Shown here piece by piece: positions 43,351 to 52,380 of a stretch of 64,000 nt of DNA. Position numbers and translations under genes: made by a program. Source of the DNA: Streptomyces cinerochromogenes (GTDB lineage: Bacteria; Actinomycetota; Actinomycetes; Streptomycetales; Streptomycetaceae). The first letter of the stretch is position 1, and each line of letters opens with the position of its first letter. The stretch spans positions 175,882 to 239,881 of the forward strand of contig NZ_BMRM01000015.1 of assembly GCF_014648635.1 (NCBI RefSeq), in the 5' to 3' direction. The notes beneath the pieces are model-generated. The model was not told the origin of the DNA, ran no database searches, and saw only the letters and a program-made list of their open reading frames with translations.

Positions 43351-44055
43351 TCAGGCCTTCAACTTGTAGCCGAAGCCGCGGACCGTCTCGATCCGGTCCT
43401 GGCCGATCTTCTGCCGCAGTCGCTGCACATGCACGTCCACGACCCGGGTGTCACCGCCCCAGCCGTAGTCCCACACGCGCTCCAGCAGCTTGTCGCGGGA
43501 GAGTACGGTGCCCGGCGCGGAGGAGAACTCCAGCAGCAGCCGCATCTCGGTCGGGGTCAGCCCCACCGGCTGCCCGGCCCGGCGCACCTCCATGCCGTCG
43601 GTGTCGATCTCCAGGTCGCCGAAGGCCAGCGTGCCGCCGCCGGCCCCGGAGCCGGACTCCTCCGCCTGCGCGGCCCCGCCGGCGTGCCCGAAGCGGCGCA
43701 GCACCGCACGGATGCGGGCGACCAGCACGGCACCGTCGAAGGGCTTGGTCACATAGTCGTCGGCGCCCGCCTCCAGGCCCAGGACGACGTCGATGGAGTC
43801 GGCCCGCGCGGACAGCATGATCACCGGCACGGTGGACTCGTCCCGGATCCGGCGGCACAGGCTGACGCCGTCCAGGCCCGGCACCATGACGTCCAGCAGC
43901 GCGATGTCGGGGCGATTCGCCCGGAACGCCTCCAGGCCCGACAGTCCGTCGGGCATGGCGGTGACCGCGAAGCCGTCCCGCTCCAGCGCAAGCTGGGTGG
44001 CCTCGCGGATGACGTCGTCGTCCTCGACGAACAGGACGTGGGTCTGGTCTGCCAT
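43351..44055 (-). CDS. cseB: CseB response regulator
   Basis: CseB is the OmpR-family activator of sigE transcription. The 234-aa product has a receiver domain (acidic E11/D12/D13, phospho-acceptor D55 in IALLDVMVPG, Lys in DYVTKPFD) and a winged-helix DNA-binding domain (GLTPTEMRLLLEFSSAPGTVLSRDKLLERVW, GDTRVVDVHVQRLRQKIG). It is followed 13 bp later by cseC. Activation by CseC phosphate and positive control of the whole operon are known for the family; the promoter site cannot be placed with certainty here. Confidence 0.94.
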   Translation of the reverse strand: MADQTHVLFVEDDDVIREATQLALERDGFAVTAMPDGLSGLEAFRANRPDIALLDVMVPGLDGVSLCRRIRDESTVPVIMLSARADSIDVVLGLEAGADDYVTKPFDGAVLVARIRAVLRRFGHAGGAAQAEESGSGAGGGTLAFGDLEIDTDGMEVRRAGQPVGLTPTEMRLLLEFSSAPGTVLSRDKLLERVWDYGWGGDTRVVDVHVQRLRQKIGQDRIETVRGFGYKLKA

Positions 44056-44134
44056 CCCGGTGCTCTCAGTCCTCGTGGTGACTCGTGGACACTCTGGTGT
44101 CAGTGGTTCTACAGGGGTACGGGTAGGGGCGCGG

Positions 44135-44785
44135 TCAGCTGTCCGGCACGGGTGACGGCCCGCCGCCGGCGGACTTGCTGTATTCGTTGCGTGTCGGCTG
44201 CCCCGCGGCGAACCGTCCCGCCTTCCACCGGTAGGGGGTCACGATCTCACCGGAAGGGCTGGAGATCGGGTCGCCCTTCTCGTAGTACTGCCTGGTCACC
44301 GACAGGGTGCCCCGGTCGATCTCGGCGTAGACCGGGGACTCCTCGCTCTTGAAGACGTTCCGGAACGCGCCGTCCTCGTCCCGGTAGACGTACGATCCGA
44401 TACCGACCGCGTCGGCGCAGGTCAGAACGTTGATGACGACATCGTCCACCGGGCCGCCGGTCAGCTTGCCGTACGAGACGTCGACGGGGTAGTCGCCGTC
44501 GCACGGCTGCAGTTCCCGCCTCACCGAGTCCGAGACCTGCGGGTCGCTCTTGATCAGCGCCACCGGATCCACCCGCCGGTAGTCGTCCGACGGGCTCGGG
44601 GGCGAGGAGGCGACGGCCCCGGCCGCCGCCGAGGCGTGTGCCGGGCCCTCGTCCCGGGCGCCCGTGCCCCCGCTGCCGCACGCGGCGACGAAAAGGGCGA
44701 GGGCGGCGAGCGCGGCCCCCACCGCGATCACCGCCTGTGAACTCCCTCGGCCCCATACGGGCCGGGCCCCGGTCAGGCCGCGCAA
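44135..44785 (-). CDS. cseA: CseA lipoprotein, negative modulator of the SigE system
   Basis: CseA is an extracytoplasmic lipoprotein that dampens sigE expression in S. coelicolor. The 216-aa product has a signal peptide with a lipobox VAAC, the lipidated Cys being residue 36, followed by a Gly/Ala/Ser/Pro-rich tether. The folded part contains VSDSVRRELQPCDGDYPVDVSYGKLTGGPVDDVVINVLTCADAVG and ends KSAGGGPSPVPDS. The start is apparently TTG at 44785, overlapping the sigE stop by 13 bp with GGAG-type pairing upstream; no ATG or GTG gives a proper signal peptide. This is an unusual start codon and should be treated with caution. Confidence 0.88.
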   Translation of the reverse strand: MRGLTGARPVWGRGSSQAVIAVGAALAALALFVAACGSGGTGARDEGPAHASAAAGAVASSPPSPSDDYRRVDPVALIKSDPQVSDSVRRELQPCDGDYPVDVSYGKLTGGPVDDVVINVLTCADAVGIGSYVYRDEDGAFRNVFKSEESPVYAEIDRGTLSVTRQYYEKGDPISSPSGEIVTPYRWKAGRFAAGQPTRNEYSKSAGGGPSPVPDS

Positions 44786-45312
44786 CGCTCCCGCTCCTCA
44801 CGCTCCAGCGCGCGTGCGTCCAGATCGCGGGCCTCCAGCTCCTCACGGAGCCGGGCGAGCGCCCGGTGCAGCGTGCTCTTGACCGTACCGGCCGACATGC
44901 CGAGGGCCGCGGCCGTCTCCTCAGTGGACATCTGCTCCCAGTGTCGCAGCACCACGACACTGCGCTGCTTCGGTGCGAGCACCTTCATGACATCCATCAG
45001 CAGGGCCCGGTCGGCGTGCTGCTCGGTCGAGTCCTCCACGGAGGCGTCCGGCAGCTGCTCGGTCGGCACCTCCTCCAGCTTGCGCGCCCGCCACCACTCG
45101 GTGCGCGTGTTGATCATGACCCGGCGCAGGTAGGCGTCGGCGAGCCGCTTGTCGGCGATGCCCTCCCAGCGGCCGTACGTCCGCACCAGCGCGGTCTGCA
45201 GCAGGTCCTGGGCGTCGACCGGGTCCGGCACCAGCCGGCGCGCGCTGCGCAGCAGCGCGTCCTGCCGAGTGCGGACGTACTCCTCGAATTCGAGCACCTC
45301 GCCCTGCGCCAT
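44773..45312 (-). CDS. sigE: ECF sigma factor SigE (cell-envelope stress)
   Basis: SigE directs RNA polymerase to envelope-homeostasis genes (cell-wall glycan synthesis, mreB region and others). The 179-aa ECF product has region 2 (LRSARRLVPDPVDAQDLLQTALVRTYGRW...RVMINTRTEWWRARK) and region 4 with its HTH (KQRSVVVLRHWEQMSTEETAAALGMSAGTVKSTLHRALARLREEL). Unlike most ECFs it has no anti-sigma gene beside it; control is transcriptional through CseB/CseC. ATG 45312 has GGAGG nine bases upstream. It heads the four-gene operon. Confidence 0.95.
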   Translation of the reverse strand: MAQGEVLEFEEYVRTRQDALLRSARRLVPDPVDAQDLLQTALVRTYGRWEGIADKRLADAYLRRVMINTRTEWWRARKLEEVPTEQLPDASVEDSTEQHADRALLMDVMKVLAPKQRSVVVLRHWEQMSTEETAAALGMSAGTVKSTLHRALARLREELEARDLDARALEREERERCAA

Positions 45313-45588
45313 GACCAACCGCCTCCGTTCCCCGTTGTGCTTCCGGCTCACTGCCTGAAGTTCCGCTGTCCCCGCACCCGGTGGTCCGCCGGGCACGGAG
45401 AAGAAGCTACGGAGTGGTTGTCACGAGGCTGTGCGTACCAGCCTGCGGCTGGCAATCGGCTATCCGTCGGTTGTGTAACGGAAGCAGGAAAGGGGTAAAG
45501 CGAGCGGACGGAATGTGCCTTTATGTGCCGCTTTGCCGGTCCTGGGTGGTCCGTAACAGAGCCCCCGCGACTGTGACCTGTCTGTGCG

Positions 45589-46464
45589 TCAGCCCAGCGG
45601 CAGCCGGTACAGGCCACCCGGCAGCGGCTCCACCAGACCGTCCGCGACCAGACCGTCGAGCGCCCGGGCCCGCTGCACCGGCTCGTGCCACACCCGGTCC
45701 AGCACCGCCTGCGGCACCGGCGCGTGCGCCTCCCGCAGCACGGCCAACAGCTTGCCGCGCACCTGCCGGTCCGTACCGGCGTACGTCTGCCCGCGGCGCG
45801 GCGGGCCCGCGTGCTCCGGCTTGCCCGCGAGCCGCCACGCGCACTGCGCGGCGATCGGGCACCGCGGGCACCCCTCGTTCTTCGCCGTGCACACCAGCGC
45901 GCCCAGCTCCATCGAGGCGGCCGCCCACCGCGCGGCGGTCCGCTCGTCCTCCGGCAGCAGCTCCCGCGCCAGGCGCCGCTCGGCGGCCGTGGTCGCGTTC
46001 GGCGGGTACTGCACACCGGTCACCGCCCGCGCCAGCACCCGGCGGACATTGGTGTCCAGCACCGCGTGCCGCTGCCCGTACGCGAAGGAGGCCACCGCGG
46101 CGGCCGTGTACTCGCCGATACCGGGCAGCGCCAGCAGCTGCGCGTGATCCGTCGGCACGTCCCCGCCGTGCCGTTCCGTTATGGCGACCGCGGCACCGTG
46201 CAGGCGCAGCGCGCGGCGCGGGTAGCCGAGCCGTCCCCAGGCGCGCACCGCCTCGCCCGGCGCCTCCTTCGCGAGGTCGGCCGGGCGCGGCCAGCGGGCC
46301 AGCCACTCCTCGTAGACGGGCAGCACCCGGTTCACCGGGGTCTGCTGGAGCATGAACTCGCTGACCATCACGCCCCACGGGCCCGCCTCCGGGCGGCGCC
46401 AGGGGAGGTCGCGGGCGTGGGCGTCGAACCAGGCGATCACGGGGGCGTGCAGCTTCTCAGTCAT
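45589..46464 (-). CDS. mutY: A/G-specific adenine glycosylase MutY
   Basis: MutY excises adenine mispaired with 8-oxoguanine. The 291-aa product has the catalytic Glu36 (SEFMLQQT), the helix-hairpin-helix LLALPGIGEYTAAAVASFAY, catalytic Asp137 (AVLDTNVRRVL) and the [4Fe-4S] site C192-x6-C199-x2-C202-x5-C208. It lacks the full C-terminal NUDIX-like 8-oxoG recognition domain of E. coli MutY; only about 80 residues follow the cluster, as in other short actinobacterial forms. ATG 46464 was chosen; upstream in-frame ATGs lack ribosome-binding sites. Confidence 0.92.
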   Translation of the reverse strand: MTEKLHAPVIAWFDAHARDLPWRRPEAGPWGVMVSEFMLQQTPVNRVLPVYEEWLARWPRPADLAKEAPGEAVRAWGRLGYPRRALRLHGAAVAITERHGGDVPTDHAQLLALPGIGEYTAAAVASFAYGQRHAVLDTNVRRVLARAVTGVQYPPNATTAAERRLARELLPEDERTAARWAAASMELGALVCTAKNEGCPRCPIAAQCAWRLAGKPEHAGPPRRGQTYAGTDRQVRGKLLAVLREAHAPVPQAVLDRVWHEPVQRARALDGLVADGLVEPLPGGLYRLPLG

Positions 46465-46631
46465 GGCCTTCCGATCCTGCCACGGGTTGGCGGACATCGC
46501 GGGTGACCGCGCGTTCACCGAGCGTGGCGGAAAGTGAAGAACCGTGCCGCCCGCGGCAGTTACCGGGATGATGATCCGGAAAAGTTGACGCCGGCGCGGC
46601 GGGTGGCGCAGGCGAGTACGGAGATCTCTCG

Positions 46632-46637
46632 TACAGT
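46632..46637 (+). promoter_or_regulatory. -10-like box before the 46645 gene
   Basis: TACAGT lies seven bases before the GTG at 46645, and no ribosome-binding site is seen. Confidence 0.35.
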
Positions 46638-46644
46638 TTGCGCC

Positions 46645-47481
46645 GTGGGATCTCTGCGCAATCCGGTCGGGCCGCTTCCCTCCACCATCTACTGGCGTCG
46701 GAGGGTCGTACTGCTGTCCGTGGTCGCCCTGTTGGCACTGGTGATCACGTGGATCGTCACCGCCGGCGGCGGGGGCGGCAAGAAGAACGCCGACGGGTCC
46801 AACGGCAAGAACCCCACGCACACCATCACGCCCGGACCGACTCCGTCGGGTTCAGCGATCAGCCAACACCCGGGCGGCCGCGAGGAGTCCGGCGGCGGCT
46901 CCAACGGCAGCGGCGGCGGCAGCAGCGGCGGCAGCGGTTCCGGTTCCGGTTCCGGTTCGGCTTCCGGCGGGGACGGCGGCTCGAGCGAGGGCTCCTCCGG
47001 CGCGGGTGGCGGCTCGGGCACGGCGTCCGGCGGCGGCGCCGTCGCCGCGGGCGACGCGCTCCCGGCGTCCTCCACGCTGCCCGACTGCACCTCCGGCGCG
47101 GTGACGTTGAGCCTGCGCAGCGCGCACAACTCCTACTCGCCGGACCAGACCCCGACCTTCGAACTCACCGCCAAGAACGGCTCGTCGGCCGACTGCAAGG
47201 TCGACCTCGGCCCGAAGAACGCGGTGTTGACGATCACGCCGGCGGACGGGGACGACGCCTTCTGGTCCTCGGCCGACTGCCCGAAGGGCGCACGGAACCT
47301 GGTCTTCCGGGTGCCCGCGGACCAGAGCATCACCTACACCGTGCGGTGGGACCGCAAGCCGAGCGCCCCGAAGTGCGCGACGCCCCACGGGGGTTCGGCG
47401 AAGCCGGGTACGTACCTGTTGGAGGCGAAGACCCCGGGCTTCGGCAAGGCGCAGGCTTCGTTCGTGCTGTCGGCGGACTGA
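46645..47481 (+). CDS. membrane-anchored protein with Gly/Ser linker and extracytoplasmic beta domain
   Basis: The 278-aa product has a short cytoplasmic N-terminus (VGSLRNPVGPLPSTIYWRRR), one membrane helix (VVLLSVVALLALVITWIVTAG, about residues 21-41), a long flexible linker of Gly/Ser/Asn (about residues 45-135), and a folded C-terminal domain with an even Cys pattern (LPDCTSGAV, SADCKVDLG, SADCPKGA, APKCATPHG). The strands resemble an immunoglobulin-like DUF4232-type domain. It is likely an exported envelope protein stiffened by disulfides. No enzyme motif is visible. The GTG at 46645 is preferred over the ATG at 46534 because the upstream part lacks coding bias. Confidence 0.78.
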   Translation: MGSLRNPVGPLPSTIYWRRRVVLLSVVALLALVITWIVTAGGGGGKKNADGSNGKNPTHTITPGPTPSGSAISQHPGGREESGGGSNGSGGGSSGGSGSGSGSGSASGGDGGSSEGSSGAGGGSGTASGGGAVAAGDALPASSTLPDCTSGAVTLSLRSAHNSYSPDQTPTFELTAKNGSSADCKVDLGPKNAVLTITPADGDDAFWSSADCPKGARNLVFRVPADQSITYTVRWDRKPSAPKCATPHGGSAKPGTYLLEAKTPGFGKAQASFVLSAD

Positions 47482-47598
47482 GGACCGGGGCGGCGCGGTT
47501 CGTCGTCGGATACGGGTGCGTGGTGGCCGGTCGCACAGCCCCCGCGCCCTCCGCGACAGGCGAGCTGCACCTGCCCGAGGGGGCGCCCGGCCCCACCC

Positions 47599-48723
47599 TC
47601 AGACGTACCGCTCCAGGATCGACGACTCGGCCAGGCGGGACAGCCCCTCCCGCACGCTCCTCGCCCGGGCCTCGCCGACCCCGTCCACGGTCTGCAGGTC
47701 GTCCACACTCGCGGCCAGCAGCTTCTGCAGGCCCCCGAAGTGCTCCACCAGCCGGTCGATGATGGCGCCCGGAAGACGCGGGACCTTGGCCAGGAGCCGG
47801 AAGCCCCGCGGGGACACCGCGGAGTCGAGCGTCTCCGGGGACCCGGTGTAACCCAGCGCACGCGCCACCGTGCCGAGTTCGAGAAGCTCCGCATGGGTCA
47901 GCGCGTCCAGCTCGGCCAGCGCCTCCTCGACCGTGCGGGACCGCTTGGCCGTCGGCTCGGGGACGTAGTCCCGGACCACCAGCTCGCGGTCGGGCTCGAC
48001 CCCGGCGATCAACTCCTCCAGCTGGAGCGCGAGAAGCCGGCCGTCCGTGCCCAGCTCGACCACGTACTCGGCGATCTCGGTGGCGATGCGGCGGACCATC
48101 TCCAGCCGCTGCGCGACCGCCGACACGTCCCGGACCGTCACCAGGTCCTCGATCTCCAGCGCCGACAGCGTGCCCGCGACCTCGTCCAGCCGGAGCTTGT
48201 ACCGCTCCAGCGTCGCCAGCGCCTGGTTCGCGCGGGAGAGGATCGCCGCCGAGTCCTCCAGGACACGGCGCTGCCCGTCGACGTAGAGCGCGATCAGCCG
48301 CATCGACTGGGAGACCGAGACGACCGGGAAGCCGACCTGCTTGGAGACCCGGTCCGCCGTGCGGTGCCGCGTGCCCGTCTCCTCCGTGGGGATGGTCGCG
48401 TCCGGCACGAACTGCACGCCCGCCCGGAGGATCTTCGACAGGTCCGACGACAGCACGATGCCGCCGTCCAGCTTGCACAGCTCCCGCAGCCGGGTCGCGG
48501 TGAACTCGACGTCCAGCACGAAACCGCCCGTGCACATCGCCTCGACCGTCTTGTCGGAGCCGAGCACGATGAGCCCGCCGGTGTTGCCGCGCAGGACCCG
48601 CTCCAGGCCGTCCCGCAGGGCCGTACCGGGAGCCACGGCGCTCAGCGAGGCGCGCATCAGGCGATCGGAACCGGCACTCCCACCGGACTTTCCGGGAGCT
48701 GCTGCCCGGTCGTTGGCTGCCAC
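47599..48723 (-). CDS. disA: DNA integrity scanning diadenylate cyclase DisA
   Basis: DisA makes cyclic di-AMP from two ATP and scans DNA for branched structures. The 374-aa product has an N-terminal DAC domain with LDGGIV (D86) and GTRHRTADR (RHR motif), a helical linker, and a C-terminal helix-hairpin-helix domain (VDDLQTVDGVGEARARSVREGLSRLAE). The usual DGA is DGG here. D86 matches the residue number used for the catalytic Asp of Streptomyces DisA. GTG 48723 has GGAGGAG four bases upstream. It lies 80 bp downstream of radA, the same pairing as in Bacillus and mycobacteria, where RadA restrains DisA. Confidence 0.96.
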   Translation of the reverse strand: MAANDRAAAPGKSGGSAGSDRLMRASLSAVAPGTALRDGLERVLRGNTGGLIVLGSDKTVEAMCTGGFVLDVEFTATRLRELCKLDGGIVLSSDLSKILRAGVQFVPDATIPTEETGTRHRTADRVSKQVGFPVVSVSQSMRLIALYVDGQRRVLEDSAAILSRANQALATLERYKLRLDEVAGTLSALEIEDLVTVRDVSAVAQRLEMVRRIATEIAEYVVELGTDGRLLALQLEELIAGVEPDRELVVRDYVPEPTAKRSRTVEEALAELDALTHAELLELGTVARALGYTGSPETLDSAVSPRGFRLLAKVPRLPGAIIDRLVEHFGGLQKLLAASVDDLQTVDGVGEARARSVREGLSRLAESSILERYV

Positions 48724-48803
48724 TGCACTCCTCCGGTCGCAGGTTCTGACGCGCTCCCGTGCCCGCACTCTGTTCGTACGGACGGGCGAGACCAGGGCAA
48801 AGT

Positions 48804-50213
48804 CTACCGGCGCTCCTCCGCCTCCCGTGGGGCCTCTCGACGACGTGAGCGCGGCAGAACCCGGAGCGCGTCCCCCATATCGGCGACTTCCAGGACCTTC
48901 ATGCCGGGCGGCACCTTCCCCGGGTCGGCCGGTACGAGCGCGTGCGTGAAGCCCAGCCGGTGTGCCTCGGAGAGTCTGCGCTGCACGCCCGTGACCCGCC
49001 TGACCTCGCCCGCGAGCCCCACCTCGCCGATCGCCACCAGGTTCTTCGGCAGCGGGGTGTCGCTGGCGGCGGAGGCCAGGGCGAGCGCGATGGCGAGGTC
49101 GGCGGCCGGCTCCGACAGCTTCACGCCGCCGACCGTCGCCGAGTAGATGTCCCGCTTGCCGAGCGCGCTGATCCGGCCGCGCTGCTCCAGGACGGCCAGC
49201 ATCATCGACACCCGGGAGGTCTCCAGACCGGATGTCGTACGACGCGGGGAGGGGATCTGGGAGTCGACGGTCAGTGCCTGCACCTCGGCGACCAGCGGGC
49301 GGCGGCCCTCCAGGGTGACGGTCAGGCAGGTGCCCGGGACGGGCTCGGCGCGGCGGGTCAGGAACAGGCCGCTGGGGTCGGCGAGGCCCGTGATGCCCTC
49401 GTCGTGCAGCTCGAAGCAGCCGACCTCGTCCGTCGCCCCGTAGCGGTTCTTCACGCCGCGGACCAGGCGCAGGCGGGCGTGCCGGTCGCCCTCGAAGTGC
49501 AGCACGACGTCCACCAGGTGCTCCAGCAGGCGGGGCCCGGCGATGGCGCCGTCCTTCGTGACATGGCCCACGAGCAGCGTGGACATGCCCCGCTCCTTGG
49601 AGGCGCGGATCAGGGCACCCGCGACCTCCCGCACCTGCGCCATGCCCCCGGGCGCGCCCTCGATCTCCGGGGAGGCCACCGTCTGCACCGAGTCGAGGAT
49701 CAGCAGGGACGGCTTGACCTCGTCCAGGTGGCCCAGGACGGCGGCCAGGTCCGTCTCGGCCGCCAGGTACAGGTGGTCGTCGAGGGCGCCGATGCGGTCG
49801 GCGCGCAGCCGCACCTGGCTCGCCGACTCCTCGCCGGTCACATAGAGGGTGCGGTGCTCGGCGCTCGCCGACTTCGCGGCCACGTCCAGCAGCAGGGTGG
49901 ACTTTCCGACGCCGGGCTCGCCCGCGAGCAGGACGACCGCGCCCGGTACGAGACCGCCGCCGAGCACCCGGTCCAGCTCGGGCACACCGGTCGGGCGGGC
50001 GGTGGCCTGCCGGCCGTCGACCTGGCCGATGGGCAGCGCGGAGGTGCTCACGCGGCCCGGGGCCGTGGTCCGGACCGCGGGCGCGCCGTACTCCTCGACC
50101 GTGCCCCAGGCCTGGCACTCGGGGCAGCGGCCGAGCCACTTGGCCGTCTGCCAGCCGCACTCGGTGCAGCGGTAGGACGGGCGGTCCTTGGTCGTCTTGG
50201 TACGGGCAGCCAT
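48804..50213 (-). CDS. radA: DNA repair protein RadA
   Basis: RadA is a RecA-like helicase that processes recombination intermediates. The 469-aa product has an N-terminal zinc finger (C16, C19, C30, C33 in YRCTECGWQ...GRCPECQ), a RecA-like ATPase with Walker A GEPGVGKSTLL, the RadA-specific KNRYG motif in LVRGVKNRYGATDE, and a Lon-protease-like C-terminal domain (LAGEVRRVTGVQRRL). The start has TACGGT six bases upstream, so the mRNA may be leaderless. radA-disA form a probable operon. Confidence 0.95.
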   Translation of the reverse strand: MAARTKTTKDRPSYRCTECGWQTAKWLGRCPECQAWGTVEEYGAPAVRTTAPGRVSTSALPIGQVDGRQATARPTGVPELDRVLGGGLVPGAVVLLAGEPGVGKSTLLLDVAAKSASAEHRTLYVTGEESASQVRLRADRIGALDDHLYLAAETDLAAVLGHLDEVKPSLLILDSVQTVASPEIEGAPGGMAQVREVAGALIRASKERGMSTLLVGHVTKDGAIAGPRLLEHLVDVVLHFEGDRHARLRLVRGVKNRYGATDEVGCFELHDEGITGLADPSGLFLTRRAEPVPGTCLTVTLEGRRPLVAEVQALTVDSQIPSPRRTTSGLETSRVSMMLAVLEQRGRISALGKRDIYSATVGGVKLSEPAADLAIALALASAASDTPLPKNLVAIGEVGLAGEVRRVTGVQRRLSEAHRLGFTHALVPADPGKVPPGMKVLEVADMGDALRVLPRSRRREAPREAEERR

Positions 50214-50219
50214 GCGGAA

Positions 50220-50225
50220 ACCGTA
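50220..50225 (-). promoter_or_regulatory. -10-like box for radA
   Basis: TACGGT on the minus strand lies six bases before the radA ATG. A minus-strand TTGTCA (50237-50242) is too close (11 bp) to serve as a normal -35. Confidence 0.4.
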
Positions 50226-50457
50226 GCCCGCGGCACTGACAACGGGGCCGCGGGACCGGACGCGACGGGCCGGCGAGCAGGGGCCGGGGAACCGGGGAAC
50301 ACGGAAGAGTGATCCGTTTTCAGTCGGCGCTCCCCCGGATCCAGCCGCGGAATAAAGGGTTCCTGTCCCCTTATGAGGGATCGTTTCACCCGTACGGATT
50401 AAAAGTGCTCAAGGTTCCAGAACGGGCACTCCGCCGCCGCCTACGGTCGCACGGGTG

Positions 50458-52326
50458 ATGAGCAGCAGTCCGGAGACCACGACCCGCACGACCGGCGCGC
50501 ATCGGGCGCATCGCGAGGGACGCGAGGCACGTGAAACACGGCGTGACGCGCGAGAGGCCCGCGAGGCCAGGGAGGCGAGCCAGGCGCGGGACCGCGCCGC
50601 CGCGCGCACCGTCGCCCAGCAGCCGCCGGCGCGCTACGAGCCGTACCTGGACGGGCTGTTCACCTACTGCCTGTCGGTCCTGTGCGACCACGACACGGCC
50701 ACCGCCGCCCTCGGCGACGCCCTCGCCCTGGCCGAACGGCGCGGCCACCGGCTCCCCGTGGCCGCCGGCGACCGCCGCGCCTGGCTCTACGCCCTCACCC
50801 GCTGGGCATGCCTGCGCAAACTGACCGAGGCCAAGCAGAAACGTCAGGCCGCACACGCGGCGGGCCGCACGGGGCCCGCACGGGGAGCGGGGCCGGCGGC
50901 CGGAGGAGGGGCCGGGGCGGCGCCGGAAGCAGGACCTGGAACGCCTCTCGGGACCCAGGCCGGCCCGAACGCCGGGAACACGGCCGCAGCCGGCACGCCC
51001 ACGGCCCCTGACGCGTCCCCCGCTTTCCCCCTCTCCCCGGAGGTCCAGGAACAGCGCCGCCGGGAACTCGCCCTGCTCGCCTGGCCGGAGGCGGCCGGTA
51101 CGACCCCCGAGCAGCGTGAGGCCCTGGAACTCGCCGTCCGTCACCACCTGACCGCCCACGAGGTCGCCGCCGTCCTCGGCATGGAACCCGCCGCCGCGCG
51201 GGAGCTGCTCGCCTCCGCCGCCTGCGAGGTCGAGCGCACGCGCGCGGCCCTCGCCGTGGTCCAGACGGGCGGCTGCCCGAGCGTGGCCCACCTCACCGGG
51301 GACAGCCGGCTGGTCCTCAGTACGGCCCTGCGCCGGGAGCTGGTCCGGCACGTCGACGACTGCCCGCGCTGCCGCCGCACCGCCGAGCGCGCCGTCCCCG
51401 GCTGCTGGCCCGGCGCCACGGTCACCCCCGCCGAGCTGCCCGTCCTCCAGGCCCCCCGCGCGGCCCTTCGCATGGCCCTGACCCACCCTCCGCGCGTGCG
51501 GGGCGGGGCCGTACCCCGCTTCGACCGGCGCGGTTTCCCGATGGATCCCAAGGACCGCGCGGCCCGGCGCGATCGCCTGCGCGCGCGTGCCGTCACGACG
51601 ACGGTCGTGGCCACGGTGGTGGCGGCGCCCGTGCTGGCCCTCTGGGCCGCCTACCGGGGCGGGCCGGCGGGGGGCGACGACGGCCGCTCCGCGACCGCGC
51701 ACGAGGCGCAGGGCCCCGAGGCGCTGGGCGGCGACACGGCCGGCGGCTACGAGAACGCGGGGAACGCCAGCGTGCGACCGGGCGCCCGCTTCGGCAAGGA
51801 CGGCAAGGCGGACGTCTCCGTGGAGGTCGTCAGCGTGGGCGGCACGGGCGAGAAGGGCGCGGGGCAGCTCGCGGTCGGCGCCGCCAACGACGGCGACACG
51901 ACGCTGATCACCTTGACGGCGTCCGGTGCGTCCGAGGTCCGCTGGTCGGTGTCCACGTCGGCCGCGTGGCTCTACTTCAGCCAGTCCTCGGGAACCCTCG
52001 CGCCCGGGCAGACGTTGACGGTCAAGGTGTACGTCGACCATCTGCGCGAGCCGTCCGGCCACTGGCGCGCGCGGGTGGCGGTGGCTCCGGCAGGCGCGGT
52101 GGTCACGATCGACGGCTACGGCACGGCGCCCACCCGTCCGGCCCCCCGCACTCCCTCCGCACCCCCCTCTCCGCCACCCACCCCACCCCCCGCGGAGCCG
52201 ACCCCGACCCAGTCCCCACCCCCCACGGACCCGACCCCGACCCCCACCGCCCCGTCACCCACCGACACCCCGCCGTCGACCCCGACCCCCACCACGACGG
52301 AAGCCCCGAGCCCGACGGACACCTAG
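50458..52326 (+). CDS. sigma-factor-like / zinc-motif / membrane / BACON-domain fusion protein
   Basis: The 622-aa product reads as a chain of regulatory parts. After a charged N-terminus, about residues 55-125 (PARYEPYLDGLFTYCLSVLCDHDTATAALGDALALAERRG) and 195-265 (PEQREALELAVRHHLTAHEVAAVLGMEPAAARELLASAACEVERTR) resemble ECF sigma regions 2 and 4, split by an Ala/Gly/Pro linker. An HxxxCxxC motif follows (H298, C302, C305), as in zinc anti-sigma domains. A membrane helix is at about 377-398. The extracytoplasmic part has a BACON-like all-beta domain (VRWSVSTSAAWLYFSQSSGTLAPG, about 480-560) and a Pro/Thr tail. A single-chain sigma/anti-sigma sensor is the inference. GTG 50455 or ATG 50458 can start it. 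Confidence 0.78.
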   Translation: MSSSPETTTRTTGAHRAHREGREARETRRDAREAREAREASQARDRAAARTVAQQPPARYEPYLDGLFTYCLSVLCDHDTATAALGDALALAERRGHRLPVAAGDRRAWLYALTRWACLRKLTEAKQKRQAAHAAGRTGPARGAGPAAGGGAGAAPEAGPGTPLGTQAGPNAGNTAAAGTPTAPDASPAFPLSPEVQEQRRRELALLAWPEAAGTTPEQREALELAVRHHLTAHEVAAVLGMEPAAARELLASAACEVERTRAALAVVQTGGCPSVAHLTGDSRLVLSTALRRELVRHVDDCPRCRRTAERAVPGCWPGATVTPAELPVLQAPRAALRMALTHPPRVRGGAVPRFDRRGFPMDPKDRAARRDRLRARAVTTTVVATVVAAPVLALWAAYRGGPAGGDDGRSATAHEAQGPEALGGDTAGGYENAGNASVRPGARFGKDGKADVSVEVVSVGGTGEKGAGQLAVGAANDGDTTLITLTASGASEVRWSVSTSAAWLYFSQSSGTLAPGQTLTVKVYVDHLREPSGHWRARVAVAPAGAVVTIDGYGTAPTRPAPRTPSAPPSPPPTPPPAEPTPTQSPPPTDPTPTPTAPSPTDTPPSTPTPTTTEAPSPTDT

Positions 52327-52380
52327 GGACGGAGAGGCAGCCGTGCCTCCGGCCGCGCGGCAGGCGCGCCACGAAAACGG

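Noticed and set aside
48724..50160. 853-codon minus-strand frame joining disA to upstream sequence
   Set aside because: Upstream part is RadA read in the wrong frame; the disA start has its own ribosome-binding site.
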